This document shows, one piece after another, positions 1-8,506 of a stretch of DNA of 64,000 nt. The stretch's first letter is position 1. Every line of letters begins with the position of its first letter. Below the pieces are notes generated by a model. It did no database searches, had not been told where the DNA came from, and worked only from the letters and a program-made list of their open reading frames with translations. The stretch covers positions 372,001-436,000 of the forward strand of contig NZ_OX044366.1 in the NCBI RefSeq assembly GCF_943846705.1, in the 5' to 3' direction. This DNA comes from an uncultured Pseudomonas sp. (GTDB lineage Bacteria; Pseudomonadota; Gammaproteobacteria; Pseudomonadales; Pseudomonadaceae). Position numbers and translations under genes: made by a program.

Positions 1-21
1 GCCGACTACCCCGCGAAGTAA
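1..21 (+). CDS. 3' tail of an upstream gene, possibly a second Old Yellow Enzyme
   Basis: Frame 1 reads Ala-Asp-Tyr-Pro-Ala-Lys followed by TAA at 19-21. A strong hairpin lies about 45 bases downstream, as expected after a gene end. The tail resembles the end of the OYE at 594-1718, which finishes Ser-Asp-Tyr-Pro-Thr-Tyr-Ala-Glu, so a tandem OYE paralogue is possible. Six residues are far too few to be sure; this is inference from a short resemblance. Confidence 0.3.
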   Translation, partial: ADYPAK

Positions 22-65
22 TCCCCCCGCTAGAACAGTCGCGGTCAAGCACTGACCGCCCCATC

Positions 66-95
66 GCCTATCCAGCTGCCAGCAGCTGGATAGGC
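66..95. terminator. hairpin after the upstream gene
   Basis: There is a perfect 13-bp stem (66-78 with 83-95) around the 4-base loop CCAG. No T-run follows, so it is either a weak or factor-assisted terminator or an RNA-stabilising hairpin for the gene ending at 21. Confidence 0.5.
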
Positions 96-153
96 ATCAC
101 CACCGCCCCCAACCCTGATGGTGAGCTGAAGGTAAACAAACCTGACAACACAC

Positions 154-168
154 TAGACGACTGGTCTA
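154..168. promoter_or_regulatory. NemR-like operator, copy 1
   Basis: TAGACGACTGGTCTA: perfect TAGAC/GTCTA half sites around a 5-base centre. The same 15-mer occurs at 338-352, and its reverse complement lies directly before the TetR gene at 11194-11208. This ties the sequence to that repressor. The 169 bases between copies 1 and 2 hold no gene I can support. Confidence 0.7.
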
Positions 169-337
169 TTTTTTACTACATTGTGCGCCGCAGGTTAATC
201 CCGAGTGGACAATTAGCCATGCAACCAAGCGTGCCAACCTGCGCAGTACACAACTGCTGGCGCGCCAACCTGTACTGAATGTCCAACGACATCCGCGTTA
301 TGCCACAACCGATGAGTCGTCAGACTTCACTGAAAAC

Positions 338-352
338 TAGACGACTGGTCTA
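338..352. promoter_or_regulatory. NemR-like operator, copy 2
   Basis: TAGACGACTGGTCTA, identical to copy 1. It lies 15 bases before an ATG with a good ribosome site (AAGGA at 354-358) that opens the short reading frame at 368. The operator therefore probably overlaps the promoter of a short transcript that can read on into the OYE gene. Confidence 0.7.
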
Positions 353-367
353 TTAAGGAATAATCGC

Positions 368-503
368 ATGTTCAACTTCGATCTTTATCCCTACTCGCAT
401 GGTCTTCGACACCATCGGCCGTCTCGATGACGTCGGGCGGCTCGTCACAGCCCCGGCCTCCTGCGCAGCCCCGGCCCAAGCGTTGCTAAGCCGGCTGGCC
501 TAA
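368..503 (+). pseudogene. short operator-controlled reading frame, probably frameshifted or a leader
   Basis: ATG 368 has AAGGA nine bases upstream but encodes only 20 residues, stopping at 428-430. A second frame from ATG 399 runs 34 codons to TAA 501-503 and has no ribosome site of its own. Joining the two by a one-base shift near 398 would give a polypeptide of about 45 residues. A clear terminator follows at 516-548. It could be a decayed gene, a regulatory leader, or a small protein broken by a sequencing error. I do not recognise either peptide. Confidence 0.35.
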
Positions 504-515
504 GGCCGCGCTAAT

Positions 516-548
516 GCCTCTGCCACCTCAGGCAGAGGCGCACTTTTC
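516..548 (+). terminator. intrinsic terminator or attenuator before the OYE gene
   Basis: A perfect 9-bp stem (516-524 with 531-539) with a 6-base loop is followed by GCAC then TTTT. It separates the short frame at 368-503 from the OYE start at 594, so transcription from the operator at 338 must partly read through to reach the OYE gene. Confidence 0.65.
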
Positions 549-593
549 GTCCGTGGCCGCTAGGTGGCCGCGGCATAACTAGGAAACCCAACA

Positions 594-1718
594 ATGGATA
601 CAAGTCGCTTCTTTCAGTCGCTGCAACTCGGCCCTTACCTGCTCAACAATCGCATCGTCCTGCCGCCCTTGACCCGCTCGCGCAGCACCCAGCCGGGGAA
701 CATCGCCAACCCGCTGATGGCCACCTATTACCAGCAACGTGCCGGCGCAGGCTTTATGGTCACCGAAGGCACGCAGATCGAACCCCGTGGCCAGGGTTAT
801 GCCTGGACGCCCGGCATTCACAGCCAAGAGCAGGTCGACGGCTGGCGCAACGTTACCGACGCCGTGCATGCCGCCGGCAGCATCATTTTCGCCCAGCTCT
901 GGCACGTCGGTCGGGTCTCGCACACCTCGCTGCAGCCCAATGGCGCAGCACCGATAGCGCCTTCGGCTATTGCCGCGACCAACGTCAAAGTATTTATTGA
1001 AACCGGCCCAGGTGCCGGCGCTCTGGCCGAGCCTTCGCTGCCCCGCGCACTGAGCAATGCCGAGGTCAAAGAACTGGTGCAGATGTACGCACAGGCCGCA
1101 CGCAACGCCTTGAGTGCAGGCTTTGATGGCGTGGAAATCCACTGCGCCAACGGCTATTTGGTCAACCAGTTCATCTCCGCGCACAGCAACCAGCGTGACG
1201 ACGAATATGGCGGTTCGCTGCACAACCGTTTGCGCTTCCTGCGCGAGATTGTCCAGGCCGTAGCCGAAGTTGTCGGCGCCGACCGCTTGGGCGTGCGCTT
1301 CGCGCCGTTGTTTGAAAGCACGGCAGAGGACCGGGTCTATTTGGGCCTGGTTGAGGAAGACCCGCACAGCACCTACATCGAGGCCATCAAAGTGCTCGAA
1401 GAGGCGGGCATCGCTTACCTGTCGATTGCCGAAGCCGACTGGGACAATGCCCCGGCGCTCCCCGATGACTTCCGCCGTGAGGTGCGCCAAGCCTTTAGCG
1501 GCCGCATCATCTACGCCGGCCGCTACACCGTACAACGCGGGACGCAAACCCTGGAGACGGGCTTGGGCGACTTGATCGCCTTTGGCCGGCCGTTTATTGC
1601 CAACCCGGATTTACCGCAGCGCATTGCCAATGGCTGGCCGCTCAACCCGGTCGACCCAAGCAGCATGTACGGCGGCACGGAGAAGGGTTATAGCGACTAC
1701 CCCACCTACGCCGAGTAA
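594..1718 (+). CDS. nemA: Old Yellow Enzyme family alkene reductase (NemA/XenB-like)
   Basis: This is an FMN-dependent ene-reductase that uses NAD(P)H to reduce activated C=C bonds of enals, maleimides and nitro compounds in the cytosol. The 374 residues match the usual length of the family. The substrate-anchoring pair is visible as H183 and N186 with Y188 (Ile-His-Cys-Ala-Asn-Gly-Tyr), equivalent to H191/N194/Y196 of yeast OYE1; a Cys replaces the usual Gly between His and Ala. The N-terminal block around residues 20-30 fits the FMN-binding strand. Two NemR-like operators lie upstream, and E. coli pairs NemR with NemA in the same way. Start ATG 594 was chosen as the first in-frame Met. Subfamily and symbol are by analogy. 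Confidence 0.85.
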   Translation: MDTSRFFQSLQLGPYLLNNRIVLPPLTRSRSTQPGNIANPLMATYYQQRAGAGFMVTEGTQIEPRGQGYAWTPGIHSQEQVDGWRNVTDAVHAAGSIIFAQLWHVGRVSHTSLQPNGAAPIAPSAIAATNVKVFIETGPGAGALAEPSLPRALSNAEVKELVQMYAQAARNALSAGFDGVEIHCANGYLVNQFISAHSNQRDDEYGGSLHNRLRFLREIVQAVAEVVGADRLGVRFAPLFESTAEDRVYLGLVEEDPHSTYIEAIKVLEEAGIAYLSIAEADWDNAPALPDDFRREVRQAFSGRIIYAGRYTVQRGTQTLETGLGDLIAFGRPFIANPDLPQRIANGWPLNPVDPSSMYGGTEKGYSDYPTYAE

Positions 1719-1729
1719 ACCTGCACCAG

Positions 1730-1758
1730 CGGCCGTCACGGTTTAACCCTGACGGCCG
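1730..1758 (+). terminator. hairpin after the OYE gene
   Basis: A 9-bp perfect stem (1730-1738 with 1750-1758) is followed by TATTGTTT. It starts 12 bases after the OYE stop and probably ends that transcript. Confidence 0.55.
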
Positions 1759-1959
1759 TATTGTTTAGGGCCATAAAAAGCGCCCGCCTTCTCTGACGAC
1801 TGCGCCCTAGCGCAGAATGGCTGCTGCCGTTATCCACCCTTTGCATAACGGCGAGCCACACGCGGCGACACCCCAGATCGTTGCCCAAGACCTGCCTACA
1901 AGCCCACACTCAGCACTGCGCGGCGCAATAACCCGGCAGAGCATTAAGGACTTCTCTAT

Positions 1960-2559
1960 ATGACAGAACTGCAGAGCACCCCGGACTGTGTCGGCCTGGT
2001 ACTGGCCGCCGGCTACGGGCAGCGCTTTGGCAGCGACAAACGCCTGGCCAAGCTGGCCGACGGCAACAGCCTGCTGCGCGCGACAGTGCTGCGCACGCAA
2101 GAAGCCTTCAGCGATGTTCGCGTCGTGCTAAAAGCCGAGGACGATGCCCAGGCCCTGGCTATTCCACCCGGCGTTCAGCTGGTGCGGGCGGCCAACGCCA
2201 AACAGGGCATGGGCTCAAGCCTGGCTGCCGGCATGCAGAGCCTGGCACACACGCAGGCCACTGCGGTGGCGGTGCTGCTCGGGGATATGCCGTGGATTTC
2301 TGCCGCCACCCTGCGGCAACTGCGAGCACAGGCCGACGCTGAACATATAGTCGTGGCTTACTGCGAGGGCCAGCGCGGCCACCCGGTGTTATTCGGCCGG
2401 CGCTACTGGCCGCAGCTGATGCAACTGCAGGGCGAGAATGGGGCCAAGGGCCTGATCGCCAGCCATGCGCAGCAGGTGATTGCCGTGACGCTCGATGACC
2501 ACGGTATTCTGCGCGACGTCGACAGGCCGGCCGACCTCAGCCTCCCACCGATTTCATAA
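1960..2559 (+). CDS. mocA: molybdenum cofactor nucleotidyltransferase, MocA/MobA family
   Basis: This is a probable CTP:molybdopterin cytidylyltransferase, which adds CMP to Mo-molybdopterin to make the cofactor used by xanthine-oxidase-family enzymes. Residues about 13-29 carry the nucleotide-binding motif Leu-Ala-Ala-Gly-x-Gly-x-Arg-Phe-Gly with a following Lys. A metal-binding Gly-Asp-Met-Pro sits near residue 110. The length of 199 aa is normal for MocA. AAGGA at 1946-1950 serves ATG 1960. The gene runs convergently into moaA, overlapping its 3' end by 23 bases. A xanthine-oxidase-family enzyme close by (6313-8968) favours MocA (CTP) over MobA (GTP); specificity is inference. Confidence 0.8.
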   Translation: MTELQSTPDCVGLVLAAGYGQRFGSDKRLAKLADGNSLLRATVLRTQEAFSDVRVVLKAEDDAQALAIPPGVQLVRAANAKQGMGSSLAAGMQSLAHTQATAVAVLLGDMPWISAATLRQLRAQADAEHIVVAYCEGQRGHPVLFGRRYWPQLMQLQGENGAKGLIASHAQQVIAVTLDDHGILRDVDRPADLSLPPIS

Positions 2560-3505
2560 TCAGCGCACTGCCGGTAAACGTAGCGTCCTGCTTGTCCGCC
2601 AGCGCGCGGCCGAGCAAGCCTGCCAGCTGCGGCTGTGCCTGCTCAGTCGGTAGATCCAACAGCGGGCCCATAAAGTGCCCGCGATTGGATGACAGGCACC
2701 CGTATAACCAGCCGGTAGACGACAGGCGCAGACGGCTGCAGCTCCGGCAAAAGGGCGCGCTTTCGTTGGCAATGATGCCGAACGCGCCGCGCTCGCCCAC
2801 GCTATAACGCAGCGCGGTGGAGTCCACCGGCGCCTCAGCCTGGGTGAAGGCATAACGCTCAGCAATCAGTTCCAGCAGCTCGCGTTGGCCGACAAACTGA
2901 GCGCGGAAAGCCTCTGCATGCTGGGCCAGATGGCCCATGCGCATCAGTTCGATAAAACGCAATTCGTAGCCACGCTGCAGGCAGAACGCCAACATCGGCA
3001 TGACCTGATCGAGGTTGCTGCCACGCATCGGCACCATGTTGATCTTGATACTCATGCCGGCTTGGCGCGCCTGCTCGATGCCGCTGAGCACCGTCTGCAG
3101 GTCGCCGCCCTTGGCGATCGTGCGAAAGGCCTGCGGGTCGAGGGTATCGAGGGACACATTCAGCCGCTGGATACCGGCGCGGCGCAATAACGGCAGTTTG
3201 CCGGCCAACAGCTGGCCATTGGTGGTCAGGCTAATGTCCGGCAACGCCAGCTCACCTATGCCCTGCAGAAATGGCTCCAGCCGGTCGCTCAGCAGCGGCT
3301 CGCCACCGGTAATGCGCAGCTCCTCAACACCGGCAACATCCCTGAGCAACTCGACGGCACGTAGCATCGCCGTGGCCGTCAATTCATCCCGCGCGGCCAC
3401 CAAGCGACGGCCATCGGCCACACAATAGGTGCAGGCGTAATTGCAGGCGGCAGTCAGGCTCAGGCGCAGTTTGCGAAAACGCCGACCATGTCGATCGACG
3501 ATCAC
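2537..3505 (-). CDS. moaA: GTP 3',8-cyclase MoaA (radical SAM), probably a paralogue
   Basis: This enzyme catalyses the first step of molybdenum cofactor synthesis, turning GTP into 3',8-cyclo-GTP. The radical-SAM cluster is C21-x3-C25-x2-C28. The SAM-binding Gly-Gly-Glu-Pro is near residue 68. The C-terminal second-cluster motif Cys-x2-Cys-x13-Cys is intact, and the protein ends in the Gly-Gly needed for activity. The start is GTG, and its GTGA overlaps the stop of the upstream monooxygenase-like gene, so the two are translationally coupled. Pseudomonads often carry more than one moaA. This copy sits with xdhC and an aldehyde oxidoreductase rather than with moaC/moaE, so it may be dedicated to that enzyme (inference). 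Confidence 0.88.
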   Translation of the reverse strand: MIVDRHGRRFRKLRLSLTAACNYACTYCVADGRRLVAARDELTATAMLRAVELLRDVAGVEELRITGGEPLLSDRLEPFLQGIGELALPDISLTTNGQLLAGKLPLLRRAGIQRLNVSLDTLDPQAFRTIAKGGDLQTVLSGIEQARQAGMSIKINMVPMRGSNLDQVMPMLAFCLQRGYELRFIELMRMGHLAQHAEAFRAQFVGQRELLELIAERYAFTQAEAPVDSTALRYSVGERGAFGIIANESAPFCRSCSRLRLSSTGWLYGCLSSNRGHFMGPLLDLPTEQAQPQLAGLLGRALADKQDATFTGSALIMKSVGG

Positions 3506-3828
3506 CCGGCGACGCCCGCGTGGGCATCAGTGGCGGCTTCGATGTCCTCAAGCACATAAACCTGACGCTCACTCAGCAGCTCGCCAAGCGCATTGGCCAT
3601 GGCCGTGTAATGCGGCATCTGCCGATGGCGTGCTATCGCCTCATGGCTGGCCCAGCGCTCGACGAAAACAAACCGTCCGGCCTGCTCAACACATCGAGTC
3701 AGGTCGTAAGCCAGGCAACCGTCTTCGCCGCGCGATGGCTGCACGCAGGCGCGCAGAACCTGCTCGACCTGCTGCTCTTTGCCGGCCTTGGCGGTCAGTA
3801 CCGCGACAACGCGTATGGCTTGATTCAT
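3502..3828 (-). CDS. antibiotic biosynthesis monooxygenase (ABM) domain protein, putative quinol monooxygenase
   Basis: A 108-residue single ABM ferredoxin-like domain related to YgiN-type quinol monooxygenases. It shows the usual Gly-Cys-Leu-Ala-Tyr-Asp strand near residue 40 and a Glu-Arg-Trp strand with the following His-x3-Ala-x-His helix near residues 57-70. Such proteins are cofactor-free oxygenases or small stress proteins, usually dimers. The gene sits between xdhC and moaA on the same strand, 28 bases after xdhC and overlapping moaA by 4. The molybdenum context does not explain its job. A second ABM protein lies at 55388-55681. Confidence 0.7.
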   Translation of the reverse strand: MNQAIRVVAVLTAKAGKEQQVEQVLRACVQPSRGEDGCLAYDLTRCVEQAGRFVFVERWASHEAIARHRQMPHYTAMANALGELLSERQVYVLEDIEAATDAHAGVAG

Positions 3829-3856
3829 GCGGATGGGTTCCTCGGTTGCTCAGTCA

Positions 3857-5068
3857 TCAGCGCTGCACGGCGAACTGCCGAACAGCCTCTGTCGTAACAG
3901 CGGCTTCGGCCTGGCCAGCGACCAGCACAGGGTCGCTGTCATGGATACTCGCGGCGCGCAAACGCAGGCTGCCGCCATTGCGGCCGTTGAGCACTGCCTG
4001 AATTTCCGCCAGCACCGCCATGGCCACGCTTTCCGGGGTGTCGCCGCCCAGGTCCAGGCCGATCGGATAATGCAAACACTCCAGCCCCGGCAGCTCGTCC
4101 TGCGGTTTAGCCAATTGTTCGTGGATGCCGGCCAACAAGCGCTCGGTGCGCTCACGCGGGCCTAACTGGCCGACATAGCAGGGTTCACTGTGCAACACGC
4201 CCTGTAGCCAATGCGCGTCTTGCACCAGGCTGTGGGTCATCACCGCCACCGCGGCCCCGCGCACCAGTTCGCGGTAGGCGAAAGGCTGCTCGACGTCGCC
4301 GACCAGCACCTGGTCAGCCTCGGCAAAGCGCTCGGCGCGGGCAAAGTGCGCCCGGCCGTCGATCACCGTGACCTGCCAACCCAACAGCTTGGCCATGCGC
4401 ACCAGCGGCTGGGCATCATGGCCCGCGCCGAAGATCACCAGGCGTCGCACCGGCGGCAAGTACTCCAGAAGCACCTCCACTTCGCCCGCGCCATTTGGAT
4501 AGACACAGCGGGATGACTTGCCGCGCAACAAGGTCTGCTGCAGGTCAGCGCTGATTTGCTCAACCAGCGCCGAGCGCAGCAGTTCCCCCGCAGCGTCCTG
4601 CCCAGGCATCAAGCACAAACGCTCGCCTAAGCGTGGCGCAGCTGCGCCCGAGCTGGCGATCACCGTGGCAATGGCCGCCGCTTGCTGGCTGTCGCGCACG
4701 CTGAGCAAAGCATCGACCAAGGCGCAGGAGCGGTTGGCCGGCAGGCGCTCGAACAGCACATGCACCTTGCCGTTGCAGCCCAGGCCGAAGCTCAGCGCTT
4801 CCTCGCTGGCCTCATCCGCCTCGGCGGTGCTGTAGCTGCGCAGCGCCGGCCCGGCTTCGGTCAGCCACCAGGCCTTTTTCGCCACTTCCGCCTCCAGGCA
4901 GCCACCACTGATGGTGCCCTCGGGCCGGCCGAAGCGCGACACCAGCATGCGCGCACCCGGCCGCCGATACGCAGAGCCCTCGACCTTGACCACAGTCGCA
5001 AGCACCGCTTCGCGGCCAGCCTCGCGCTCGGCCAGGAGCGCATCCAGCAATGTGTTCAGGCCCGACAT
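3857..5068 (-). CDS. xdhC: XdhC/CoxI family molybdenum cofactor maturation protein
   Basis: XdhC proteins bind molybdenum cofactor, help its sulfuration and hand it to xanthine-oxidase-family enzymes. The N-terminal half has the XdhC/CoxI domain (Ser-Ala-Tyr-Arg-Arg-Pro-Gly-Ala-Arg-Met and Ile-Ser-Gly-Gly-Cys-Leu-Glu, residues about 30-60). The C-terminal half has the Rossmann fold, with Phe-Gly-Ala-Gly-His-Asp-Ala-x-Pro-Leu near residue 214. I chose ATG 5068 (403 aa) rather than an earlier in-frame start at 5149 because GGAGGTG lies just upstream and the earlier 27 residues look unlike the family. It follows the cytochrome/oxidoreductase genes by 13 bases and is most likely their dedicated chaperone. 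Confidence 0.85.
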   Translation of the reverse strand: MSGLNTLLDALLAEREAGREAVLATVVKVEGSAYRRPGARMLVSRFGRPEGTISGGCLEAEVAKKAWWLTEAGPALRSYSTAEADEASEEALSFGLGCNGKVHVLFERLPANRSCALVDALLSVRDSQQAAAIATVIASSGAAAPRLGERLCLMPGQDAAGELLRSALVEQISADLQQTLLRGKSSRCVYPNGAGEVEVLLEYLPPVRRLVIFGAGHDAQPLVRMAKLLGWQVTVIDGRAHFARAERFAEADQVLVGDVEQPFAYRELVRGAAVAVMTHSLVQDAHWLQGVLHSEPCYVGQLGPRERTERLLAGIHEQLAKPQDELPGLECLHYPIGLDLGGDTPESVAMAVLAEIQAVLNGRNGGSLRLRAASIHDSDPVLVAGQAEAAVTTEAVRQFAVQR

Positions 5069-5081
5069 GCGACACCTCCGC

Positions 5082-6302
5082 TCAATGCAGGGACTCGGTC
5101 CGGCGCTTAGCCACAGCCGGCACCGAAACCTGCGCAGCACTCTCGCCAAAGCGCTGCAGCATGAAGCTGCTCAGCGCGGCCAACTCTTGATCGGTGTAAA
5201 TGCTGCCGAACGACGGCATGCGCCGATTCACTGGGGCGTCGGCGGCACCGTGACCACTCAACAGAATGCCCAGCAAGTTGCTGGCGGCCGGATCGTTAAC
5301 CGTCTTCAAGCCCAGCAGCATGGCCGTCTGGCTCTGGTTGCCCGTGCCGTCCCAGCGGTGGCAACTGGCGCAGGCTTCGGCGAACAGCTTGTTGCCGAGT
5401 GCATTACCGCTGCCCGGTTCAGCAAGCGTGACCTGCTGCGGGCGAGGCACGCCTTCACTGCGCGGCGCTGAGTCCTTGAGGAACACGGCAATCGCCTGAC
5501 GGTCAGCGTCGGTCAGGTGGCGCAAGCTGTTTTCCACCACCTCTGCCATGGGCCCCGAAGACAAACCCAGGCCTGGCGCTGCGCCATCCTTCAAATAGCC
5601 AGCAAGCACGTCCGTGGGCCAGGCACCAATGCCGTGTATGGGGTCGGCGCTGATGTTGTAGGCGTTCCAACCCTGGATCAGGTTACCGGCCAGCGAGCGG
5701 TCGCTGCTGACTGCCTGAAACAGGTTGCGCGGTGTATGGCATTCGCCGCAGTGACCCGGCCCTTCTACCAGGTATTTGCCGCGATTCCACTCAGCAGAGC
5801 GCTGGCTGTCCGCCTGAAATGGCTCATCGTTAAGGAACAGCAAATTCCAGAAAACCATGCCCCAGCGCTGATTGAACGGGAAGCTGATGTGGTTTTCGCG
5901 CGGTGCCTGCTCGACCGGTTCCAGGCTGTCGAGATACCCCTTGATCGCGAGGATGTCATCGCGCGACATCTTGCTGTAGGAGGTATAGGGAAACGCCGGG
6001 TAGTAGTGCTTGCCATCACGGCCCACACCGGTTTGCAGCGCACTGACGAACTCGTCATCGCTCCACGCGCCGATACCGGTTTGCGTGTCCGGGGTAATGT
6101 TGGGTGAAAACAGCGAGCCGAACGGCAGCTTGAACTCAACGCCACCGGCGAAAGGTTCACCGCCGGGCACGGTATGGCAAGCCACGCAGTTGGCGGCGCG
6201 CGTCAGGTATTCGCCCTTAGCCAGCGAATCGTCCTGGGCATTGGCCGCTTGCGCCAGCAGAGCAGCACTGGCGAGCAGCAGTAGGTTGCTTATTAATTTC
6301 AT
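5082..6302 (-). CDS. triheme cytochrome c subunit of a periplasmic dehydrogenase
   Basis: This protein passes electrons from the molybdenum oxidoreductase to the respiratory chain. A Sec signal ends near residue 22 (Ala-Asn-Ala). Three CxxCH heme sites are visible: C39-V-A-C42-H43, C185-G-E-C188-H189 and Cys-Ala-Ser-Cys-His near residue 310. The length of 406 aa and three-domain layout match the AdhB/GndC-type cytochrome subunit. A ribosome site (TAAGGAG) precedes ATG 6302. It lies 10 bases after the large subunit gene, and the trio fits an inner-membrane or periplasmic aldehyde dehydrogenase complex. Confidence 0.87.
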   Translation of the reverse strand: MKLISNLLLLASAALLAQAANAQDDSLAKGEYLTRAANCVACHTVPGGEPFAGGVEFKLPFGSLFSPNITPDTQTGIGAWSDDEFVSALQTGVGRDGKHYYPAFPYTSYSKMSRDDILAIKGYLDSLEPVEQAPRENHISFPFNQRWGMVFWNLLFLNDEPFQADSQRSAEWNRGKYLVEGPGHCGECHTPRNLFQAVSSDRSLAGNLIQGWNAYNISADPIHGIGAWPTDVLAGYLKDGAAPGLGLSSGPMAEVVENSLRHLTDADRQAIAVFLKDSAPRSEGVPRPQQVTLAEPGSGNALGNKLFAEACASCHRWDGTGNQSQTAMLLGLKTVNDPAASNLLGILLSGHGAADAPVNRRMPSFGSIYTDQELAALSSFMLQRFGESAAQVSVPAVAKRRTESLH

Positions 6303-6312
6303 CAGTAACTCC

Positions 6313-8505
6313 TTAAACCGGGTAGTAGCCGAAACGGCTCAGCGGCAAACGCCGAATGCGTTGGCCCGATGCGGCGAACAGGGCGTTGACCAGGGCCGGA
6401 CCGATCAACGCAGTACCGGCCTCGCCCACGCCACCCGGTGCTTCCAGACTCGGCAGCAGGTGCACCTCCACCGCCGGCGCTTCGCTGATGCGCAGCTGCC
6501 GGTAGTTGTGGAAGTTGGTCTGCTGCACCTGGCCGTTTTCGATGAGGATTTCGTTGAATAGCGAGGCGGACAGGCCAAACAAAGTGCCGCCCTCGATCTG
6601 CGCCTTAACCGAGGTCGGGTTAGTCGCGAAGCCGCAATCCACCACACTGACCAGGCGCTTGATGCGTATGCCCAAGTCGCCCTGCATCTCCAGTTCAACC
6701 AGGGTCGCCACATAGCTGCCGAACACCGCACTGACCGCCACACCACGGCCCTGCCCGGCGGGCAACGGCTGGTTCCAGTCACACTTCTCAGCCAACAGGC
6801 GCAGCACCGCCTGGGCACGTGGCTGGTCTGCCATCAGCTCCAGGCGGTAGGCCACCGGGTCGGCCTTGGCGTTGTGCGCCAGCTCATCAATAAAACACTC
6901 CAGGGCATAGGTGCCGCGCAGCGGGCCCACGCCGCGCCACCAGGACACGGGCACAACGCTCGGCTCCTGACGGATATAGCGAACCTGCAAATGCGCCAGG
7001 CTATAGATGGGGTCGACCGCCACCTCCACCGCATCGGCATCCACGCCGTTGGCCGGCAAGCTGCCGACATAACGGGCGAGAATCGAGGCACCGGCGATGC
7101 GGTGCTCCCAACCCAGCGGTCGCCCCTGCTCATCAAGAGCGGCCTGCATACGGTCGGCGTAAAGCGGCCGGTAGAGGTCGTGGGTCATGTCCTCTTCACG
7201 GCTCCAGATCAGCTTGATCGGGTAAGCAACCTGGCGTGCGATGGCCACTGCCTGGGTGATGAAATCAAACTCCAGACGCCGACCGAATGCGCCACCGATC
7301 AGCTGGTTGTGCACCTGGATTTTTTCCGCCGGCAACCCGGTGACTTGGGCTGCCGTCTGCTGGGCGAACACCGGCACTTGGGTGCCGACCCACAGCTCAC
7401 AGGCATCTTTACGCACATGGGCCACACAACTCATGGGTTCAAGCGGCGAATGCGACAACAGCGCCTGCTCGTAAACCGCCTCGAACTGGCTGGCCGATTG
7501 CTGCTTGGCTTGCTCAATGTCGCCGCTGCGCTTGGCGACCACGCCATCACGGCTACTGGCGGCGAGCAACTCCTGGTCCAACTGCGCTGAACCAATCGCG
7601 GCATGTGGGCCCAAATCCCACTCAATCTTCAGCGCCTTGATGGCCTGCTGACAGGCCCAGAAGTTGCTCGCGGTGACGGCCACGGCATTGTCCAGACGCA
7701 CAATGTCGCGCACCCCAGGCACCCGGCGCGCCTGACTGTCGTCCACCGTGAGCAGCCGCCCGCCATACACCGGACAGGTGATACTGGAGGCCACCAGCAT
7801 GCCGGGTATTTGCAAGTCGATGGTAAAGCGCGCCTTGCCGTTAACCTTCGCCGGCGTGTCCAGGCGCTGCGCGGGGGTGCCCAGCAGCTTGAATTGCTCG
7901 GGGGTTTTCAGCGGTACGTCGTTGGGCAGCGGCAGCGTAGCGGCGGCCTCGACCAGTTCGCCATAGGCAGCCTGCAAACCATTAGGGCCAAACACCTGGC
8001 CGTTCTGCGCATGGCACAGGCTCGGCGCGACGCGCCATTGCAGAGCCGCCGCCTGGATCAACAGGATCCGCGCCGTAGCGCCCGCCCGCCGCAGCGGCTC
8101 CCAGGTAACACGAGTAGAAGTCGAACCACCGGTGGCCTGAAACTGCATCAGGCTGTCTGTATACAGCGCCGAGTTCGGTGGCGCTTCCTGGATCACCACC
8201 TGATCCAGGGGCACTTCCAGCTCCTCGGCGACCATCATGGCAATACCGGTTTGCGCGCCTTGACCCATTTCAATTTTCGGCGAGATCACCGTAACCACGC
8301 CATCGGGCCCCACCCGCACGAAGGCACCGAAGCCCTCAGCGGAGCGGTCGCCCAGGCGGCCGGCAGCAGCTGCATCGGCGGCGGCACTCTTGGCCGCCAG
8401 CGGCGGCAGCCAGGTACTCAACACCAGGCCACCGAGGGCGATACCGCTGCCCTGCAAGAGGCGGCGACGGGACATATCAACATTGGTTTCGTTAGGCTTT
8501 TTCAT
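6313..8505 (-). CDS. molybdenum-binding subunit of a Tat-exported aldehyde oxidoreductase (IorB-like)
   Basis: Large subunit of the xanthine-oxidase family that oxidises aldehydes or N-heterocycles with water as oxygen donor. The start was set at ATG 8505 (730 aa) because GGAGG precedes it and a twin-arginine signal then begins at residue 12 (Ser-Arg-Arg-Arg-Leu-Leu-Gln), so the complex is periplasmic. Molybdopterin motifs include Met-Gly-Gln-Gly-Ala-Gln-Thr-Gly near residue 75, Gly-Gly-Ala-Phe-Gly-Arg-Arg near the middle and Gly-Val-Gly-Glu-Ala-Gly close to the end, whose Glu is the expected catalytic base. The operon order is [2Fe-2S] subunit, this gene, cytochrome c, xdhC. The substrate is unknown; IorAB-type isoquinoline oxidation is the alternative. 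Confidence 0.87.
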   Translation of the reverse strand: MKKPNETNVDMSRRRLLQGSGIALGGLVLSTWLPPLAAKSAAADAAAAGRLGDRSAEGFGAFVRVGPDGVVTVISPKIEMGQGAQTGIAMMVAEELEVPLDQVVIQEAPPNSALYTDSLMQFQATGGSTSTRVTWEPLRRAGATARILLIQAAALQWRVAPSLCHAQNGQVFGPNGLQAAYGELVEAAATLPLPNDVPLKTPEQFKLLGTPAQRLDTPAKVNGKARFTIDLQIPGMLVASSITCPVYGGRLLTVDDSQARRVPGVRDIVRLDNAVAVTASNFWACQQAIKALKIEWDLGPHAAIGSAQLDQELLAASSRDGVVAKRSGDIEQAKQQSASQFEAVYEQALLSHSPLEPMSCVAHVRKDACELWVGTQVPVFAQQTAAQVTGLPAEKIQVHNQLIGGAFGRRLEFDFITQAVAIARQVAYPIKLIWSREEDMTHDLYRPLYADRMQAALDEQGRPLGWEHRIAGASILARYVGSLPANGVDADAVEVAVDPIYSLAHLQVRYIRQEPSVVPVSWWRGVGPLRGTYALECFIDELAHNAKADPVAYRLELMADQPRAQAVLRLLAEKCDWNQPLPAGQGRGVAVSAVFGSYVATLVELEMQGDLGIRIKRLVSVVDCGFATNPTSVKAQIEGGTLFGLSASLFNEILIENGQVQQTNFHNYRQLRISEAPAVEVHLLPSLEAPGGVGEAGTALIGPALVNALFAASGQRIRRLPLSRFGYYPV

Positions 8506-8506
8506 C

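Noticed and set aside
579..1547. Minus-strand frame of 322 codons opposite the OYE
   Set aside because: Antisense to a convincing OYE with intact active-site residues; composition follows the opposite strand.
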